A stretch of DNA of 64,000 nt from Bacillus_BA songklensis. Its GTDB lineage: Bacteria; Bacillota; Bacilli; Bacillales; Bacillaceae_H. Location: contig NZ_JBHRZT010000020.1 in the NCBI RefSeq assembly GCF_042649685.1, forward strand, positions 434,001 to 498,000, in the 5' to 3' direction. Numbering within the stretch: position 1 is the first letter of the stretch; each line of letters opens with the position of its first letter. The notes beneath the pieces were generated by a model that saw only the letters and a program-made list of their open reading frames with translations, ran no database searches and was not told where the DNA came from. The translations under genes were made by a program, and so were the position numbers. Shown here one piece after another: positions 18,398 through 27,198 of the stretch.

Positions 18398-18682
18398 TTA
18401 TTCGTCTAAATAAAGCACTTGGCCAATTTTCCCTTCAAGTACGATCTCCTCGGGCATAATCACCTTAATAACAAGATCTTGGCCCTTAATTAATAGTTGG
18501 CCCTGCTTCAACAAAATACGGATTTCTTTATCTGAAAAGGCTAATAGTCCTTTATGGTTTTCAATGTAAATATGGATTTGTCCGACCATGGTAACGCGCG
18601 GGAGATCCGTTAATACGTCAGCGGGTAGTTCCATTTTTTTTGTAACCCAGCTTTTCATCTGCTGTTTCCATGACTTAGCCAT
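18398..18682 (-). CDS. yqfC: sporulation protein YqfC
   Basis: This 94-aa protein of the YqfC/YabP family contains the conserved IYIENHKGLLAFSDKEIRI and is expected under SigE in the mother cell. Its ribosome site AAAGGGGG is also the 3' arm of a strong hairpin at 18689-18726, so initiation may be limited by structure. No membrane segment is seen. Confidence 0.93.
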   Translation of the reverse strand: MAKSWKQQMKSWVTKKMELPADVLTDLPRVTMVGQIHIYIENHKGLLAFSDKEIRILLKQGQLLIKGQDLVIKVIMPEEIVLEGKIGQVLYLDE

Positions 18683-18688
18683 AAAAAG

Positions 18689-18726
18689 AACCCCCTTTCA
18701 TCTCATATTTATGAGAAAAGGGGGTT
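18689..18726 (-). promoter_or_regulatory. hairpin masking the yqfC ribosome site
   Basis: On minus AACCCCCTTT pairs with AAAGGGGGTT; the inner TCTCATA/TATGAGA pair extends the stem. The hairpin follows yqfB and could terminate its transcript (CTTTTT follows). The 3' arm contains the yqfC ribosome site, 8 nt before the ATG. Confidence 0.65.
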
Positions 18727-18741
18727 TTGTATCACTTCAAT

Positions 18742-19143
18742 TTATTTTCTTTTTGCTTTTGGCGGAGCTAAGATTTCGGACCAGATAATTCCTTGAACCA
18801 TCTGTTTTTTAGAAATGGGAAGTGAATTCACCCTGCGTCCCTTCCTGTTCACATTGGACTGTATCGGCAATGAGGTCTTTTGGGTAGCGGAGGATGCAGG
18901 ATCAGATCTTTTCGTTTCTTTTACCGTTTCTATTTTGGATATCACCGCGCTTGCTTGCTTTTGGAACCTTCTAGCCTCCTCCACTTCATTACGCACATCA
19001 ACCGCCGGTTTTCGCTGTACGAGCTCCCTTTGCTTCTTACTCTCTTTCATTTCTTCGCTGTATTTTTTTAAAAGATTGATTAAAAATCCGGCAATGACAA
19101 TGAAAATAAAGAAGTTGCTCATTAAAAAGTCAATGATGTTCAT
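18742..19143 (-). CDS. yqfB: YqfB-like single-helix membrane protein
   Basis: This 133-aa protein has one N-terminal membrane helix (about 9-25) followed by a highly charged, Lys/Glu-rich cytosolic tail with predicted coiled-coil (EEMKESKKQRELVQRK). The name rests on position between floA and yqfC, as in B. subtilis, not on a recognised domain. Function is unknown. The start follows GGGAGG. Confidence 0.75.
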   Translation of the reverse strand: MNIIDFLMSNFFIFIVIAGFLINLLKKYSEEMKESKKQRELVQRKPAVDVRNEVEEARRFQKQASAVISKIETVKETKRSDPASSATQKTSLPIQSNVNRKGRRVNSLPISKKQMVQGIIWSEILAPPKAKRK

Positions 19144-19170
19144 AAGGGGAAACCTCCCTGGACATGATCA

Positions 19171-20160
19171 TTATTTTTCTTCTTCCTCTTCACTTTTTGT
19201 TATGTTGCCGATTGAATTGCGCATATCCGTATCAGCCATGACATTTTTAAAATTCATATAATCCATCACACCGATATTTCCGGAACGCAATGCTTCTGAC
19301 ATCGCTAGAGGAACCTGCGCTTCTGCTTCCACCACTTTTGCACGCATTTCTTCTACGCGAGCACGCATTTCCTGCTCCTTCGCCACAGCCATTGCACGCC
19401 GTTCTTCTGCTTTCGCCTGCGCAATATTTTTGTCTGCTTCCGCTTGATCGATTTGCAATACTGCTCCAATGTTTTTGCCAATATCGATATCTGCAATATC
19501 AATGGATAAAATCTCAAATGCCGTACCGGAGTCCAACCCTTTATTCAATACTGTTTGCGAAATCAAATCAGGATTCTCCAATACTTTCTTATGATTGTCC
19601 GAAGAACCAATTGTACTGACAATACCTTCGCCTACACGAGCGACAACTGTATCTTCACCTGCTCCCCCCACTAAACGTTCAATATTTGCCCGGACCGTAA
19701 TCCTTGCTTTCGCTTTTACTTCAATTCCATCCATCGCTACGCCTGCGATAAATGGGGTTTCGATAACCTTTGGATTTACGCTCATTTGCACGGCTTCCAG
19801 TACATCACGCCCTGCCAAATCAATGGCTGCACAGCGTTCAAAGCTTAATTCAATGTTTGCACGGTGAGCGGCTATTAACGCATTTACTACCCGATCCACA
19901 TTACCGCCTGCTAGATAATGGCTCTCCAATTGGTTCGTACTTACATCAAGACCCGCCTTGCTCGCTTTGATTAACGGATTGACAACACGTGATGGAATAA
20001 CACGACGCAGTCTCATTCCGACAAGCGTAAAGATACTGATTCTTACCCCGGCGGCTAAAGCCGAAATCCAAAGCATAACAGGTACGAAGGTAAAAAACAC
20101 TCCCAACAATATAATGGCTAAGCCGATCCCAACCAAAATCAATAAGTTTCCCGCCAACAT
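19171..20160 (-). CDS. floA: flotillin-like protein FloA
   Basis: This 329-aa membrane-microdomain scaffold (YqfA) has an N-terminal membrane hairpin (about 5-50), an SPFH-type domain and a C-terminal Ala/Glu/Arg-rich helix (QAKAEERRAMAVAKEQEMRA). It organises lipid-ordered domains and recruits signalling and secretion proteins. It is directly downstream of the NfeD-type gene, the usual pairing. The start follows AAGGAGGCTGCAAAT. Confidence 0.96.
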   Translation of the reverse strand: MLAGNLLILVGIGLAIILLGVFFTFVPVMLWISALAAGVRISIFTLVGMRLRRVIPSRVVNPLIKASKAGLDVSTNQLESHYLAGGNVDRVVNALIAAHRANIELSFERCAAIDLAGRDVLEAVQMSVNPKVIETPFIAGVAMDGIEVKAKARITVRANIERLVGGAGEDTVVARVGEGIVSTIGSSDNHKKVLENPDLISQTVLNKGLDSGTAFEILSIDIADIDIGKNIGAVLQIDQAEADKNIAQAKAEERRAMAVAKEQEMRARVEEMRAKVVEAEAQVPLAMSEALRSGNIGVMDYMNFKNVMADTDMRNSIGNITKSEEEEEK

Positions 20161-20173
20161 ATTTGCAGCCTCC

Positions 20174-20947
20174 TTATTCTTGTTCCTTTATTTTTCTTAC
20201 TACAATTCTGGAACCTTCCACTTTGATGATCTTTACCTTTTCACCTTTTCCCAAGTAGCTTCCTTCCGTCACAACATCCAAGTATTCCTCATCTATCTGA
20301 ACTGTTCCAGAGGGCCTTAAGGGCGTTACAGTGATTCCTTCTCTTCCAATTAGTTCTGTCCGGTTGCGGTTTGAGACATAACCGGCTTCTGTTTTCATCG
20401 AATCAGTCAAAATGACTTTTTGAAAGGCTGTCAACTTTTTCTTAAAAAATTTCATCATGATAAAAGCCCCTCCAAACGCTGTACACACTGCGATTAAAAT
20501 AGAAATTCCCATATGAACATAATTGTCGGTCGCCATAAAAAAACTCGCAATCACAGCTCCTATTCCTAGAATACCCGCGATTCCCCCAACAAGGAAAAGC
20601 TCCACGACCAATAGTATAATGCCGATAACAAACAGCACAATTGCTTCCACTCCCGCTAACCCGGCAATGGTATGTCCGCAGAAAAACAACAATAGAGAGA
20701 TAAGGCTCATTGTTCCTGCAAGGCCAAACGAAGGAGTATATAGTTCAAGGACCAACCCTAGACCTGCAATTGACAGGAGAATAGGCACTACTATAGGATG
20801 TGTCACAAATTGAGCCACTTTTTCAACTGTTTCTTCCACAGGGGCATACACATGCGTTTCATCTGCTTTCACAGAAAAAACCGGCACAGCAGAAACTAAA
20901 AAACAGGATAAAAAAAGCAAACTACACAGCCATGTTCGCTTCTTCAC
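20174..20947 (-). CDS. NfeD-type membrane protein lacking the protease domain
   Basis: This 257-aa protein has a signal peptide (residues 1-28, ending VKADE), four to five membrane helices (about 50-165) and a C-terminal OB-like NfeD domain (GREGITVTPLRPSGTVQID). B. subtilis YqeZ at this position is about 437 aa because of a ClpP-like protease domain after the signal peptide. Here that domain is missing, while both flanks align in position. The GTG start follows AAAGGCGG. It is paired with floA (13-nt gap). Confidence 0.9.
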   Translation of the reverse strand: MKKRTWLCSLLFLSCFLVSAVPVFSVKADETHVYAPVEETVEKVAQFVTHPIVVPILLSIAGLGLVLELYTPSFGLAGTMSLISLLLFFCGHTIAGLAGVEAIVLFVIGIILLVVELFLVGGIAGILGIGAVIASFFMATDNYVHMGISILIAVCTAFGGAFIMMKFFKKKLTAFQKVILTDSMKTEAGYVSNRNRTELIGREGITVTPLRPSGTVQIDEEYLDVVTEGSYLGKGEKVKIIKVEGSRIVVRKIKEQE

Positions 20948-21040
20948 TGTTACACCGCCTTTCGTTGGACAGGATGATAAAGTGAAACCAGGTATCGATT
21001 ATGTATACGAATGGAAATAGCAAGAGTTTCATTCCCAATA

Positions 21041-21068
21041 AAAAAAAACGCCTTACAAAAGTAAGGCG
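21041..21068 (-). terminator. rpsU-yqeY terminator
   Basis: CGCCTTAC pairs with GTAAGGCG over an AAAA loop and is followed on minus by eight T. It begins 5 nt past the yqeY stop. Confidence 0.92.
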
Positions 21069-21073
21069 CTTTT

Positions 21074-21517
21074 TTATGACAAGTTCTGAAGAACAAGCTT
21101 GTTCACAAGGGATCCGTCGGCTTTGCCTTTTACTTTCGGCATAACAACACCCATGACTTTACCCATGTCAGCTTTAGAGCTTGCTTGTACTTCCGCAATC
21201 GCTTCTTTAACAATTTCTGTTAATTCTTCTTCAGTGAGCTGCTTAGGCATATAAACTTCTAAAACAGCTAATTCATTTTGAATTTTATCCACAAGGTCTT
21301 GACGACCAGCTTTTTCAAATTCATGGAGGGAGTCTTTACGTTGCTTTAACTCACGAGAAATAACAGTTAACTCGTCTTCTTCTGTAAGCTCTCTACCTAG
21401 TTTGATAGCTTCATTTTGCAAAGAGGCTTTAACCATGCGAATGACGGAAAGTTTCTCTTTTTCCTTGTTTTTCATCGCTTGTTTCATATCATTATTTAAA
21501 CGCTCAAGAAGACTCAT
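21074..21517 (-). CDS. yqeY: GatB/YqeY domain protein
   Basis: This 147-aa, wholly helical protein resembles the tail domain of the GatB subunit of aspartyl/glutamyl-tRNA amidotransferase (MPKVKGKADGSLVNKLV at the C-terminus). Its function is unproven; a tRNA-binding role is inferred from the family. It lies 14 nt after rpsU. Confidence 0.95.
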   Translation of the reverse strand: MSLLERLNNDMKQAMKNKEKEKLSVIRMVKASLQNEAIKLGRELTEEDELTVISRELKQRKDSLHEFEKAGRQDLVDKIQNELAVLEVYMPKQLTEEELTEIVKEAIAEVQASSKADMGKVMGVVMPKVKGKADGSLVNKLVLQNLS

Positions 21518-21531
21518 AAATACACCCTCTT

Positions 21532-21705
21532 TTAGAATTTGCGTTTTCTAGCCGCTTCAGACTTCTTCTTACGTTTTACGCTAGGTTTCTCATAGAATTC
21601 ACGCTTTCTAGCCTCTTGTAAAGTACCAGTTTTAGATACTGAACGTTTGAAGCGACGAAGAGCATCCTCAAGCGATTCGTTTTTACGAACAACCGTTTTT
21701 GACAT
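21532..21705 (-). CDS. rpsU: 30S ribosomal protein S21
   Basis: This 57-aa basic protein starts [19 protein letters not shown] and ends EAARKRKF, diagnostic of S21. The ATG at 21705 follows GGAGGGAATTAGA; longer upstream readings lack a ribosome site. It is first in the rpsU-yqeY operon. Confidence 0.98.
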
Positions 21706-21902
21706 TCTAATTCCCTCCCTCCGAACACAACCACTAGCATCAATGTTGAAAGACATGAAAAGACATGTCTTTTGCAATTATAACCTAATGATCGCACAAG
21801 GTCAACTCCTTTACAAAAGAAATGCCTTCTTTACAATTTATTTTATTACATTGTCATACGAAGAATAACTTGTCTATAAAAATGGAGAAAGAGGTGAATT
21901 AC

Positions 21903-22841
21903 ATGCTGAGTATTCTTTCATTTTTCTCCGTCTATGTAGCGATCTTTCTTTTTGGAATGACAATACTAAGGGTGGGCTTATACAATCTATCACGTGATAA
22001 AATGAAGGAATGGCTGGTGAAACTAACTAGAACGCCATGGCAAGGGATGCTAATCGGAACGATCATTACAATGGTTCTCCAAAGCAGCTCTGCCGTCATG
22101 GTCATTACAGTAGGACTCGTCGCCACTGGTTATTTAACTTTTCAACAATCAATCGGAATTATCCTTGGCACAAACATCGGGACCACATTTACAACAGAGC
22201 TCATTACTTTCCGTTTAGACGACTATATTGTTCCGATGCTGATAGTCGGGGCCATTTTGTTATTGGTTCATCGCCGATTTACTTTCTGTTTTGGGAGCAT
22301 GCTGTTTGGGCTAGGATGCATCTTTGTCTCCATGAAGGGATTTGAACACCTTGCCCTGCCCCTTGCCAATTTAAAGACGATCAACCATATTATTGCACAA
22401 GCCAATAACAGCGAAATACTTGGATTGGGACTTGGAACCCTCCTTACTGCAATTATTCAATCAAGCACCGCTACAACCGGTATTATTATGAGTTTTTTAA
22501 ATGAAAATCTTCTTTCCTTACAAGCGGGCATCGCCATTTTATTCGGAGCGAATATTGGTACATGCATTACGGCATTGCTAGCATGCATTGGATCCAATCG
22601 TGAAGCAAAGCTGACCGCCTTTGCTCATGCCTGGCTGAATATAATAGGAGTTGCTCTTTTCTTCCCCTTTATTCGAACTTTTGGAGACATCGCCAGTCAA
22701 TTAACGTCTCTTCCTGATGTCCAGCTCGCCCATGTAAGCCTTTTATTCAATGTTGTCTGTTCCATCATTGCTTTGCCATTAACAAGTGCACTGGCAACCT
22801 TTATTATTAAAGTACACGGAGAGCGTCCCTCCTTTCGGTAA
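21903..22841 (+). CDS. yqeW: Na/Pi cotransporter family protein YqeW
   Basis: This 312-aa protein has about eight transmembrane segments. The duplicated QSSS/QSST signatures of the NptA/PNaS family are seen (VLQSSSAVMVI near 60, IIQSSTATTGI near 200), each followed by G(T/A)NIGT. Sodium-dependent phosphate uptake is the family function; the substrate here is not proved. ATG at 21903 follows AGAGGTG. It is the only plus-strand gene between rpsU and rpsT, as in B. subtilis. Confidence 0.93.
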   Translation: MLSILSFFSVYVAIFLFGMTILRVGLYNLSRDKMKEWLVKLTRTPWQGMLIGTIITMVLQSSSAVMVITVGLVATGYLTFQQSIGIILGTNIGTTFTTELITFRLDDYIVPMLIVGAILLLVHRRFTFCFGSMLFGLGCIFVSMKGFEHLALPLANLKTINHIIAQANNSEILGLGLGTLLTAIIQSSTATTGIIMSFLNENLLSLQAGIAILFGANIGTCITALLACIGSNREAKLTAFAHAWLNIIGVALFFPFIRTFGDIASQLTSLPDVQLAHVSLLFNVVCSIIALPLTSALATFIIKVHGERPSFR

Positions 22842-22965
22842 AAAGCGATAAGAGAGCCGTTCTTTAAACCATTAGGATGGATATTTTAGAATACTGAATG
22901 AAGAAGTCAAAAATATTGATACGTATATTGATTTTTAAAAATTCTTGTTTTTTATAAGAAATAGA

Positions 22966-23006
22966 CCGTCACTGAAATCCTTGATTTACCGAACTTCAAA
23001 TGACGG
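22966..23006. repeat. CCGTCA...TGACGG element (family C), copy 1
   Basis: CCGTCA/TGACGG brackets TGAAATCCTTGATTTACCG. A close relative lies at 33935-33986 with compensated inner bases; a more distant one may be at 28442-28500. Confidence 0.5.
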
Positions 23007-23014
23007 CCCAGTTC

Positions 23015-23057
23015 ATGAGGCTGGCTCAAAAGGGATTCCCTTTTGAGCCAGCCTCAT
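23015..23057. repeat. CTCAAAAGG hairpin repeat (family D), copy 2
   Basis: A nearly perfect 43-nt palindrome: the arm ATGAGGCTGGCTCAAAAGGG is mirrored exactly. It starts 7 nt past the deoC stop and probably ends that transcript, although no U-tract follows. Confidence 0.75.
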
Positions 23058-23064
23058 TGCCTTA

Positions 23065-23736
23065 TTAGTAATCACTGTCAGATCTTAATCCATTTACAAT
23101 TGCCACACCGGAACTTGCACCGATGCGAGTTGCGCCTGCATCGATCATCTCTTTCGCACCTTGCGCGTCGCGAACGCCGCCGGATGCTTTTACTCCAAGG
23201 TCAGGACCGACTGTTTTACGCATTAAAGCGACATCCTCCACAGTTGCACCGCCAGTAGAGAAGCCTGTTGAAGTTTTGACATAATCAGCGCCGGCTTTTA
23301 CAGCTAGCTCGCAAGCTCTTACTTTTTCTTCTTCAGTAAGCAGGCAAGTTTCAATGATTACTTTTGTCAACGCTTTTCCTTTCGCGGCTTCTACCACTGC
23401 ACGAATATCACGCTCAACTAACTCATCATTTTTATCTTTAAGAGCGCCGATATTAATAACCATATCTACCTCTGTCGCGCCTTTTTCAATGGCATCTTTT
23501 GTTTCAAACGCTTTTGTTTCAGGAGTATTGGCTCCTAATGGGAAGCCGATAACGGTACATACTTTTACATCTGTACCTTTCAATAATTCAGCTGATAATT
23601 CTACCCATGTCGGGTTTACACACACAGAAGCAAATCCGTATTCTTTCGCCTCTTGGCAAATGGAAACGATTTGCTCTTTCTTTGTATCCGCTTTTAAAAC
23701 TGTATGATCAATCATTTTAGCTATGTTTGTTGTCAT
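23065..23736 (-). CDS. deoC: deoxyribose-phosphate aldolase
   Basis: This 223-aa class I aldolase splits deoxyribose-5-phosphate into glyceraldehyde-3-phosphate and acetaldehyde. Seen are FASVCVNPTWV, the general-acid region KVIIETCLLTEEE, and the Schiff-base lysine in GADYVKTSTGFSTGG. ATG at 23736 is 8 nt after GGAG. It stands alone between mtaB and yqeW, not in a nucleoside-catabolism operon. Confidence 0.96.
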   Translation of the reverse strand: MTTNIAKMIDHTVLKADTKKEQIVSICQEAKEYGFASVCVNPTWVELSAELLKGTDVKVCTVIGFPLGANTPETKAFETKDAIEKGATEVDMVINIGALKDKNDELVERDIRAVVEAAKGKALTKVIIETCLLTEEEKVRACELAVKAGADYVKTSTGFSTGGATVEDVALMRKTVGPDLGVKASGGVRDAQGAKEMIDAGATRIGASSGVAIVNGLRSDSDY

Positions 23737-23849
23737 AACCATTTCTCCTTTCATATTTTCCATAGTTGTCCGTACCTCTTTATCATATCACAAAACAGTA
23801 AAACAGACATTCTTTTTTATTATGCAGTCATACACGAAAATTCATAACA

Positions 23850-23880
23850 AAAATCCCCTTGCCCAAGGCAAGAGGATTTT
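23850..23880 (-). terminator. mtaB terminator
   Basis: AAAATCCTCTTGCC pairs with GGCAAGGGGATTTT, with a 3-nt loop, beginning 12 nt past the mtaB stop. Confidence 0.8.
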
Positions 23881-23892
23881 ATAAAAGCCCGC

Positions 23893-25248
23893 TTATGAGC
23901 TCATTTTCATTTTTTCAACTGCTATCTCATCCATAACGCGAACAAACTGCCCTTCATTGTATGGATAGCCCGCTTTTGTAATTTTAACTTTAACAAGCTT
24001 GCCAACCATTTCCTCTGTCGCTTCAAATTTCACCTTCAAGTAGTTATCTGTATACCCTACATATAACCCGCTCTCCGGGTCTTCTTTGTACAGCTCTTCT
24101 GGAATGACCTCAAGCACTTCTCCTTCAAATAGGGAAGCGTACTCCTTCGCTAATTGATCAGATAACTCAATCAGACGATGTACACGTTCATTTTTCACTT
24201 CTTCATCAATCTGATTGTCCATACGTGCGGCAGGAGTCCCTGTGCGCTTAGAATATGGGAATACATGAAGCTCGGAGAACCGATGTTCTTTAATGAAGTT
24301 GTATGTTTCCATAAACTCTTCTTCTGTTTCACCAGGAAAACCGACAATTACATCTGATGTAATCGCTAATCCAGGTAATGCTTCTTTCAGACGATTTAAA
24401 CGATCTGCAAAGAACTCCATTGTATACTTACGTCTCATGCGTTTTAATACAGTATTCGAACCTGACTGAATCGGGATGTGCAAGTGACGTACGACTACTT
24501 TTGACTTATCTAAAACGTCAATAATCTCATCTGTAATTTGGCTTGCTTCAATAGATGAAATGCGAAGACGTTTCAATCCCACTACTTGCTCTTCAAGATC
24601 TCGGAGCAACTGGGCTAAATTGTAATCTTTCATGTCTTCACCGTATCCGCCAGTATGAATACCTGTTAAAACAATTTCTTTATACCCTGCATCCACTAGC
24701 TGCTGAGCTTGGCGAATGACTTCTTTTGGGTCCCGGGAGCGCATTAAACCGCGTGCCCATGGAATAATACAAAATGTACAGAAGTTGTTGCAGCCTTCTT
24801 GAATTTTTAAAGAGGCACGTGTGCGATCTGTAAATGCCGGAACATCCAACTCTTCATATACGCGTGTTTTCATAATGTTGCCCACAGCATTGATTGGTTG
24901 ACGTTCTTGTTTATACTGCTCGATGTACTCAAGCATTTTCACACGGTCTTGTGTACCGACCACAATGTCTACACCCGGAATCGCCATGATTTCAGCCGGT
25001 GATGTTTGTGCGTAACATCCCGTTACACAAATGACCGCATCCGGATTTTTTCGCACAGCGCGGCGAATCACCTGGCGGCTCTTTTTGTCACCAGTATTCG
25101 TAACCGTACATGTATTGATTACATAAACATCGGCCGATTTCTCAAAGTCTACACGCTCATAGCCATTGTCTTTAAATAACTGCCAAATTGCTTCTGTTTC
25201 ATAATGATTTACTTTACATCCGAGTGTATGAAACGCAACTGATGCCAT
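23893..25248 (-). CDS. mtaB: tRNA t6A37 methylthiotransferase MtaB
   Basis: This 451-aa radical-SAM enzyme (YqeV) converts t6A37 to ms2t6A37. The N-terminal MTTase domain carries cysteines at LGCKVN, NTCTVT and TGCYAQ for one Fe-S cluster. The radical-SAM motif is EGCNNFCTFC (CX3CX2C, about residue 151). A C-terminal TRAM domain follows. It is 5 nt downstream of rsmE. Confidence 0.97.
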   Translation of the reverse strand: MASVAFHTLGCKVNHYETEAIWQLFKDNGYERVDFEKSADVYVINTCTVTNTGDKKSRQVIRRAVRKNPDAVICVTGCYAQTSPAEIMAIPGVDIVVGTQDRVKMLEYIEQYKQERQPINAVGNIMKTRVYEELDVPAFTDRTRASLKIQEGCNNFCTFCIIPWARGLMRSRDPKEVIRQAQQLVDAGYKEIVLTGIHTGGYGEDMKDYNLAQLLRDLEEQVVGLKRLRISSIEASQITDEIIDVLDKSKVVVRHLHIPIQSGSNTVLKRMRRKYTMEFFADRLNRLKEALPGLAITSDVIVGFPGETEEEFMETYNFIKEHRFSELHVFPYSKRTGTPAARMDNQIDEEVKNERVHRLIELSDQLAKEYASLFEGEVLEVIPEELYKEDPESGLYVGYTDNYLKVKFEATEEMVGKLVKVKITKAGYPYNEGQFVRVMDEIAVEKMKMSS

Positions 25249-25253
25249 CTATT

Positions 25254-26006
25254 TCACCTCATTAATTCAGTATGATACGAAACTGCCGCGAGAACATACA
25301 GCGGTGCAGTTTCTGTCCGTAAAATTCGTGGTCCGAACCCACATATCACAAAGCCGTTCTCTTTAAACGACTGTACTTCGTTATCCGACAATCCTCCTTC
25401 TGGCCCGATAACAACAAGAAGGGACTGATCCTGCTTTATATTCGACAAAACCGAAGCTAAATTAGATTTTTCTCCTAATTTCGCCTCTTCTTCATATGCA
25501 ACTATCTTATAGTCGTATGCTTCGCTTTTTTGAACCAGTTCACGCAAAGAAGCGGGTTCCAGCACTTCCGGCACTTTTGTACGGTGTGCTTGTTCCGCCG
25601 CTTCCTTTGCAATTTTGCTCCAGCGCTCGACTTTTTTTGCTCCTTTTTTGCTATCCCATTTCACGATTGAACGGGCGGCCATAAAAGGGATAAACGCGGA
25701 CGCACCCAGTTCAGTTCCTTTTTGAATCACAAGTTCCAGCTTATCCCCTTTAGGCAGTCCGTTCGCAATGGTAACTGCAACAGGCAATTCCTTTGCCTCA
25801 TCTAACCATTCTACAACACGTAAATTCACTTCGTCACCGGAAATATCTTCTATTTCACATAACGCTGATTGACCCTTTTCATTGCAGCAAATCACCTTAT
25901 CACCCTCTGACATTCTCATGACACGCGTTATGTGCCGCGCATCCTCGCTGTCAATGGTAACCTTGTTATCATTCAATTGCTCATTTTTCACAAAATATCG
26001 CTGCAT
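25254..26006 (-). CDS. rsmE: 16S rRNA (uridine1498-N3)-methyltransferase RsmE
   Basis: This 250-aa SPOUT methyltransferase has an N-terminal PUA-like domain (DARHITRVMRMSEGD) and the knotted SAM site VVIGPEGGLSDNEV ... GPRILRTETAPLY at the C-terminus. It modifies the ribosomal decoding site. It sits between prmA and mtaB in the conserved order. Confidence 0.97.
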   Translation of the reverse strand: MQRYFVKNEQLNDNKVTIDSEDARHITRVMRMSEGDKVICCNEKGQSALCEIEDISGDEVNLRVVEWLDEAKELPVAVTIANGLPKGDKLELVIQKGTELGASAFIPFMAARSIVKWDSKKGAKKVERWSKIAKEAAEQAHRTKVPEVLEPASLRELVQKSEAYDYKIVAYEEEAKLGEKSNLASVLSNIKQDQSLLVVIGPEGGLSDNEVQSFKENGFVICGFGPRILRTETAPLYVLAAVSYHTELMR

Positions 26007-26044
26007 ACCTTTACACCCTCTTCAAAAAGATGGTTGCTTTACTC

Positions 26045-26986
26045 TTACTCGTTTTTTTGCGCAGTAATGGCGACCCAGTCTTCCATGACCGTTACTTCTT
26101 TAATGATAAATCCTTCTTTTACTAATGCATTCTTTACTTCGTCTTTCTTAGCGCTAATGATACCGGACGTAATGAAAATTCCTCCTGGCTTTAACACACG
26201 TGCTGCATCATTTGTAAAACGCACGATAATTTCAGCCAAGATGTTAGCTACAATAACATCAACAGGACCTTCAACGTTATTAAGCAAGTTATTTTGGGAC
26301 ACACTGACAACGTTCTGCACTTTATTTAGCTTAACATTTAAACGTGCCGAGTTAACTGCAACCTCATCCAAATCTAATGCCTTTACTTCCTTTGCCCCCA
26401 GCATAGCTGCTCCGATGCTTAACACCCCTGAGCCTGTCCCCACATCAATAACCGTATCGCCTTCTTTTACATTACGCTCCAATGCTTGTAGTGACATAAC
26501 CGTTGTAGGATGTGTTCCCGTCCCAAACGCCATGCCCGGGTCTAATTCAATGATTAATTCATCTGTATTAACGGGTTCGTACGTCTCCCAAGTTGGAACA
26601 ATCGTAAAGCGTTCAGAGATTTTAACCGGATTGTAATACTTTTTCCACGCAGTTGCCCATTCTTCTTCATTTACTTCACTAATAGTAACTTTATTGGCCC
26701 CAAGATCAAAATCATACACAAGGAGATTGTTGATTGCTTCCTTGATTCCTTCTACCGTTTCTCCTAAAAAGCTGTTTACCGGTAAATATGCTTTGATATA
26801 AACACCTTCTTCAGGATAATCATTTGAATTGAGTTGGTAGATCTCTCCGAAAGTAGTATCCCTTTCTTGCAATAAACCGTCCGGATCTTCTATCACAACT
26901 CCGCTGGCACCTGCCTCATGTAAAATGTTTGAAATAGGCTCAATTGCTTCACTTGTTGTATGAATACAGATTTCAGACCACTTCAT
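26045..26986 (-). CDS. prmA: ribosomal protein L11 methyltransferase
   Basis: This 311-aa enzyme trimethylates ribosomal protein L11. Motifs are DPGMAFGTGTHPTT and the SAM loop VIDVGTGSGVLSIGAAML, with VIVANILAEII. ATG at 26986 follows TTGGAG and gives the exact length of B. subtilis PrmA. A TTG five codons earlier overlaps the ribosome site and is rejected. Confidence 0.97.
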   Translation of the reverse strand: MKWSEICIHTTSEAIEPISNILHEAGASGVVIEDPDGLLQERDTTFGEIYQLNSNDYPEEGVYIKAYLPVNSFLGETVEGIKEAINNLLVYDFDLGANKVTISEVNEEEWATAWKKYYNPVKISERFTIVPTWETYEPVNTDELIIELDPGMAFGTGTHPTTVMSLQALERNVKEGDTVIDVGTGSGVLSIGAAMLGAKEVKALDLDEVAVNSARLNVKLNKVQNVVSVSQNNLLNNVEGPVDVIVANILAEIIVRFTNDAARVLKPGGIFITSGIISAKKDEVKNALVKEGFIIKEVTVMEDWVAITAQKNE

Positions 26987-27152
26987 ATCTACCAACTCCA
27001 ATCCTTTTGCGTTAAATATTACTTTCCATTTTTTCCGATAATGGATGTTTCATTCGGGCTACGACCAAAATCACTTGTTCATGCTCTTTTCCATCGAATA
27101 AACCTTCCGCTTTATCCAGGCTTTTTCAATCTTCAAGCAACGTTCATTTGAT

Positions 27153-27198
27153 GAGGGTGTGAAGCCTCCCTATAAAAAATGGGAAGCTTCACACCCTC
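27153..27198 (-). terminator. dnaJ terminator
   Basis: GAGGGTGTGAAGC pairs with GCTTCACACCCTC and inner CCC/GGG, ending at the dnaJ stop codon. No long U-tract; it may also stabilise the mRNA 3' end. Confidence 0.65.
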
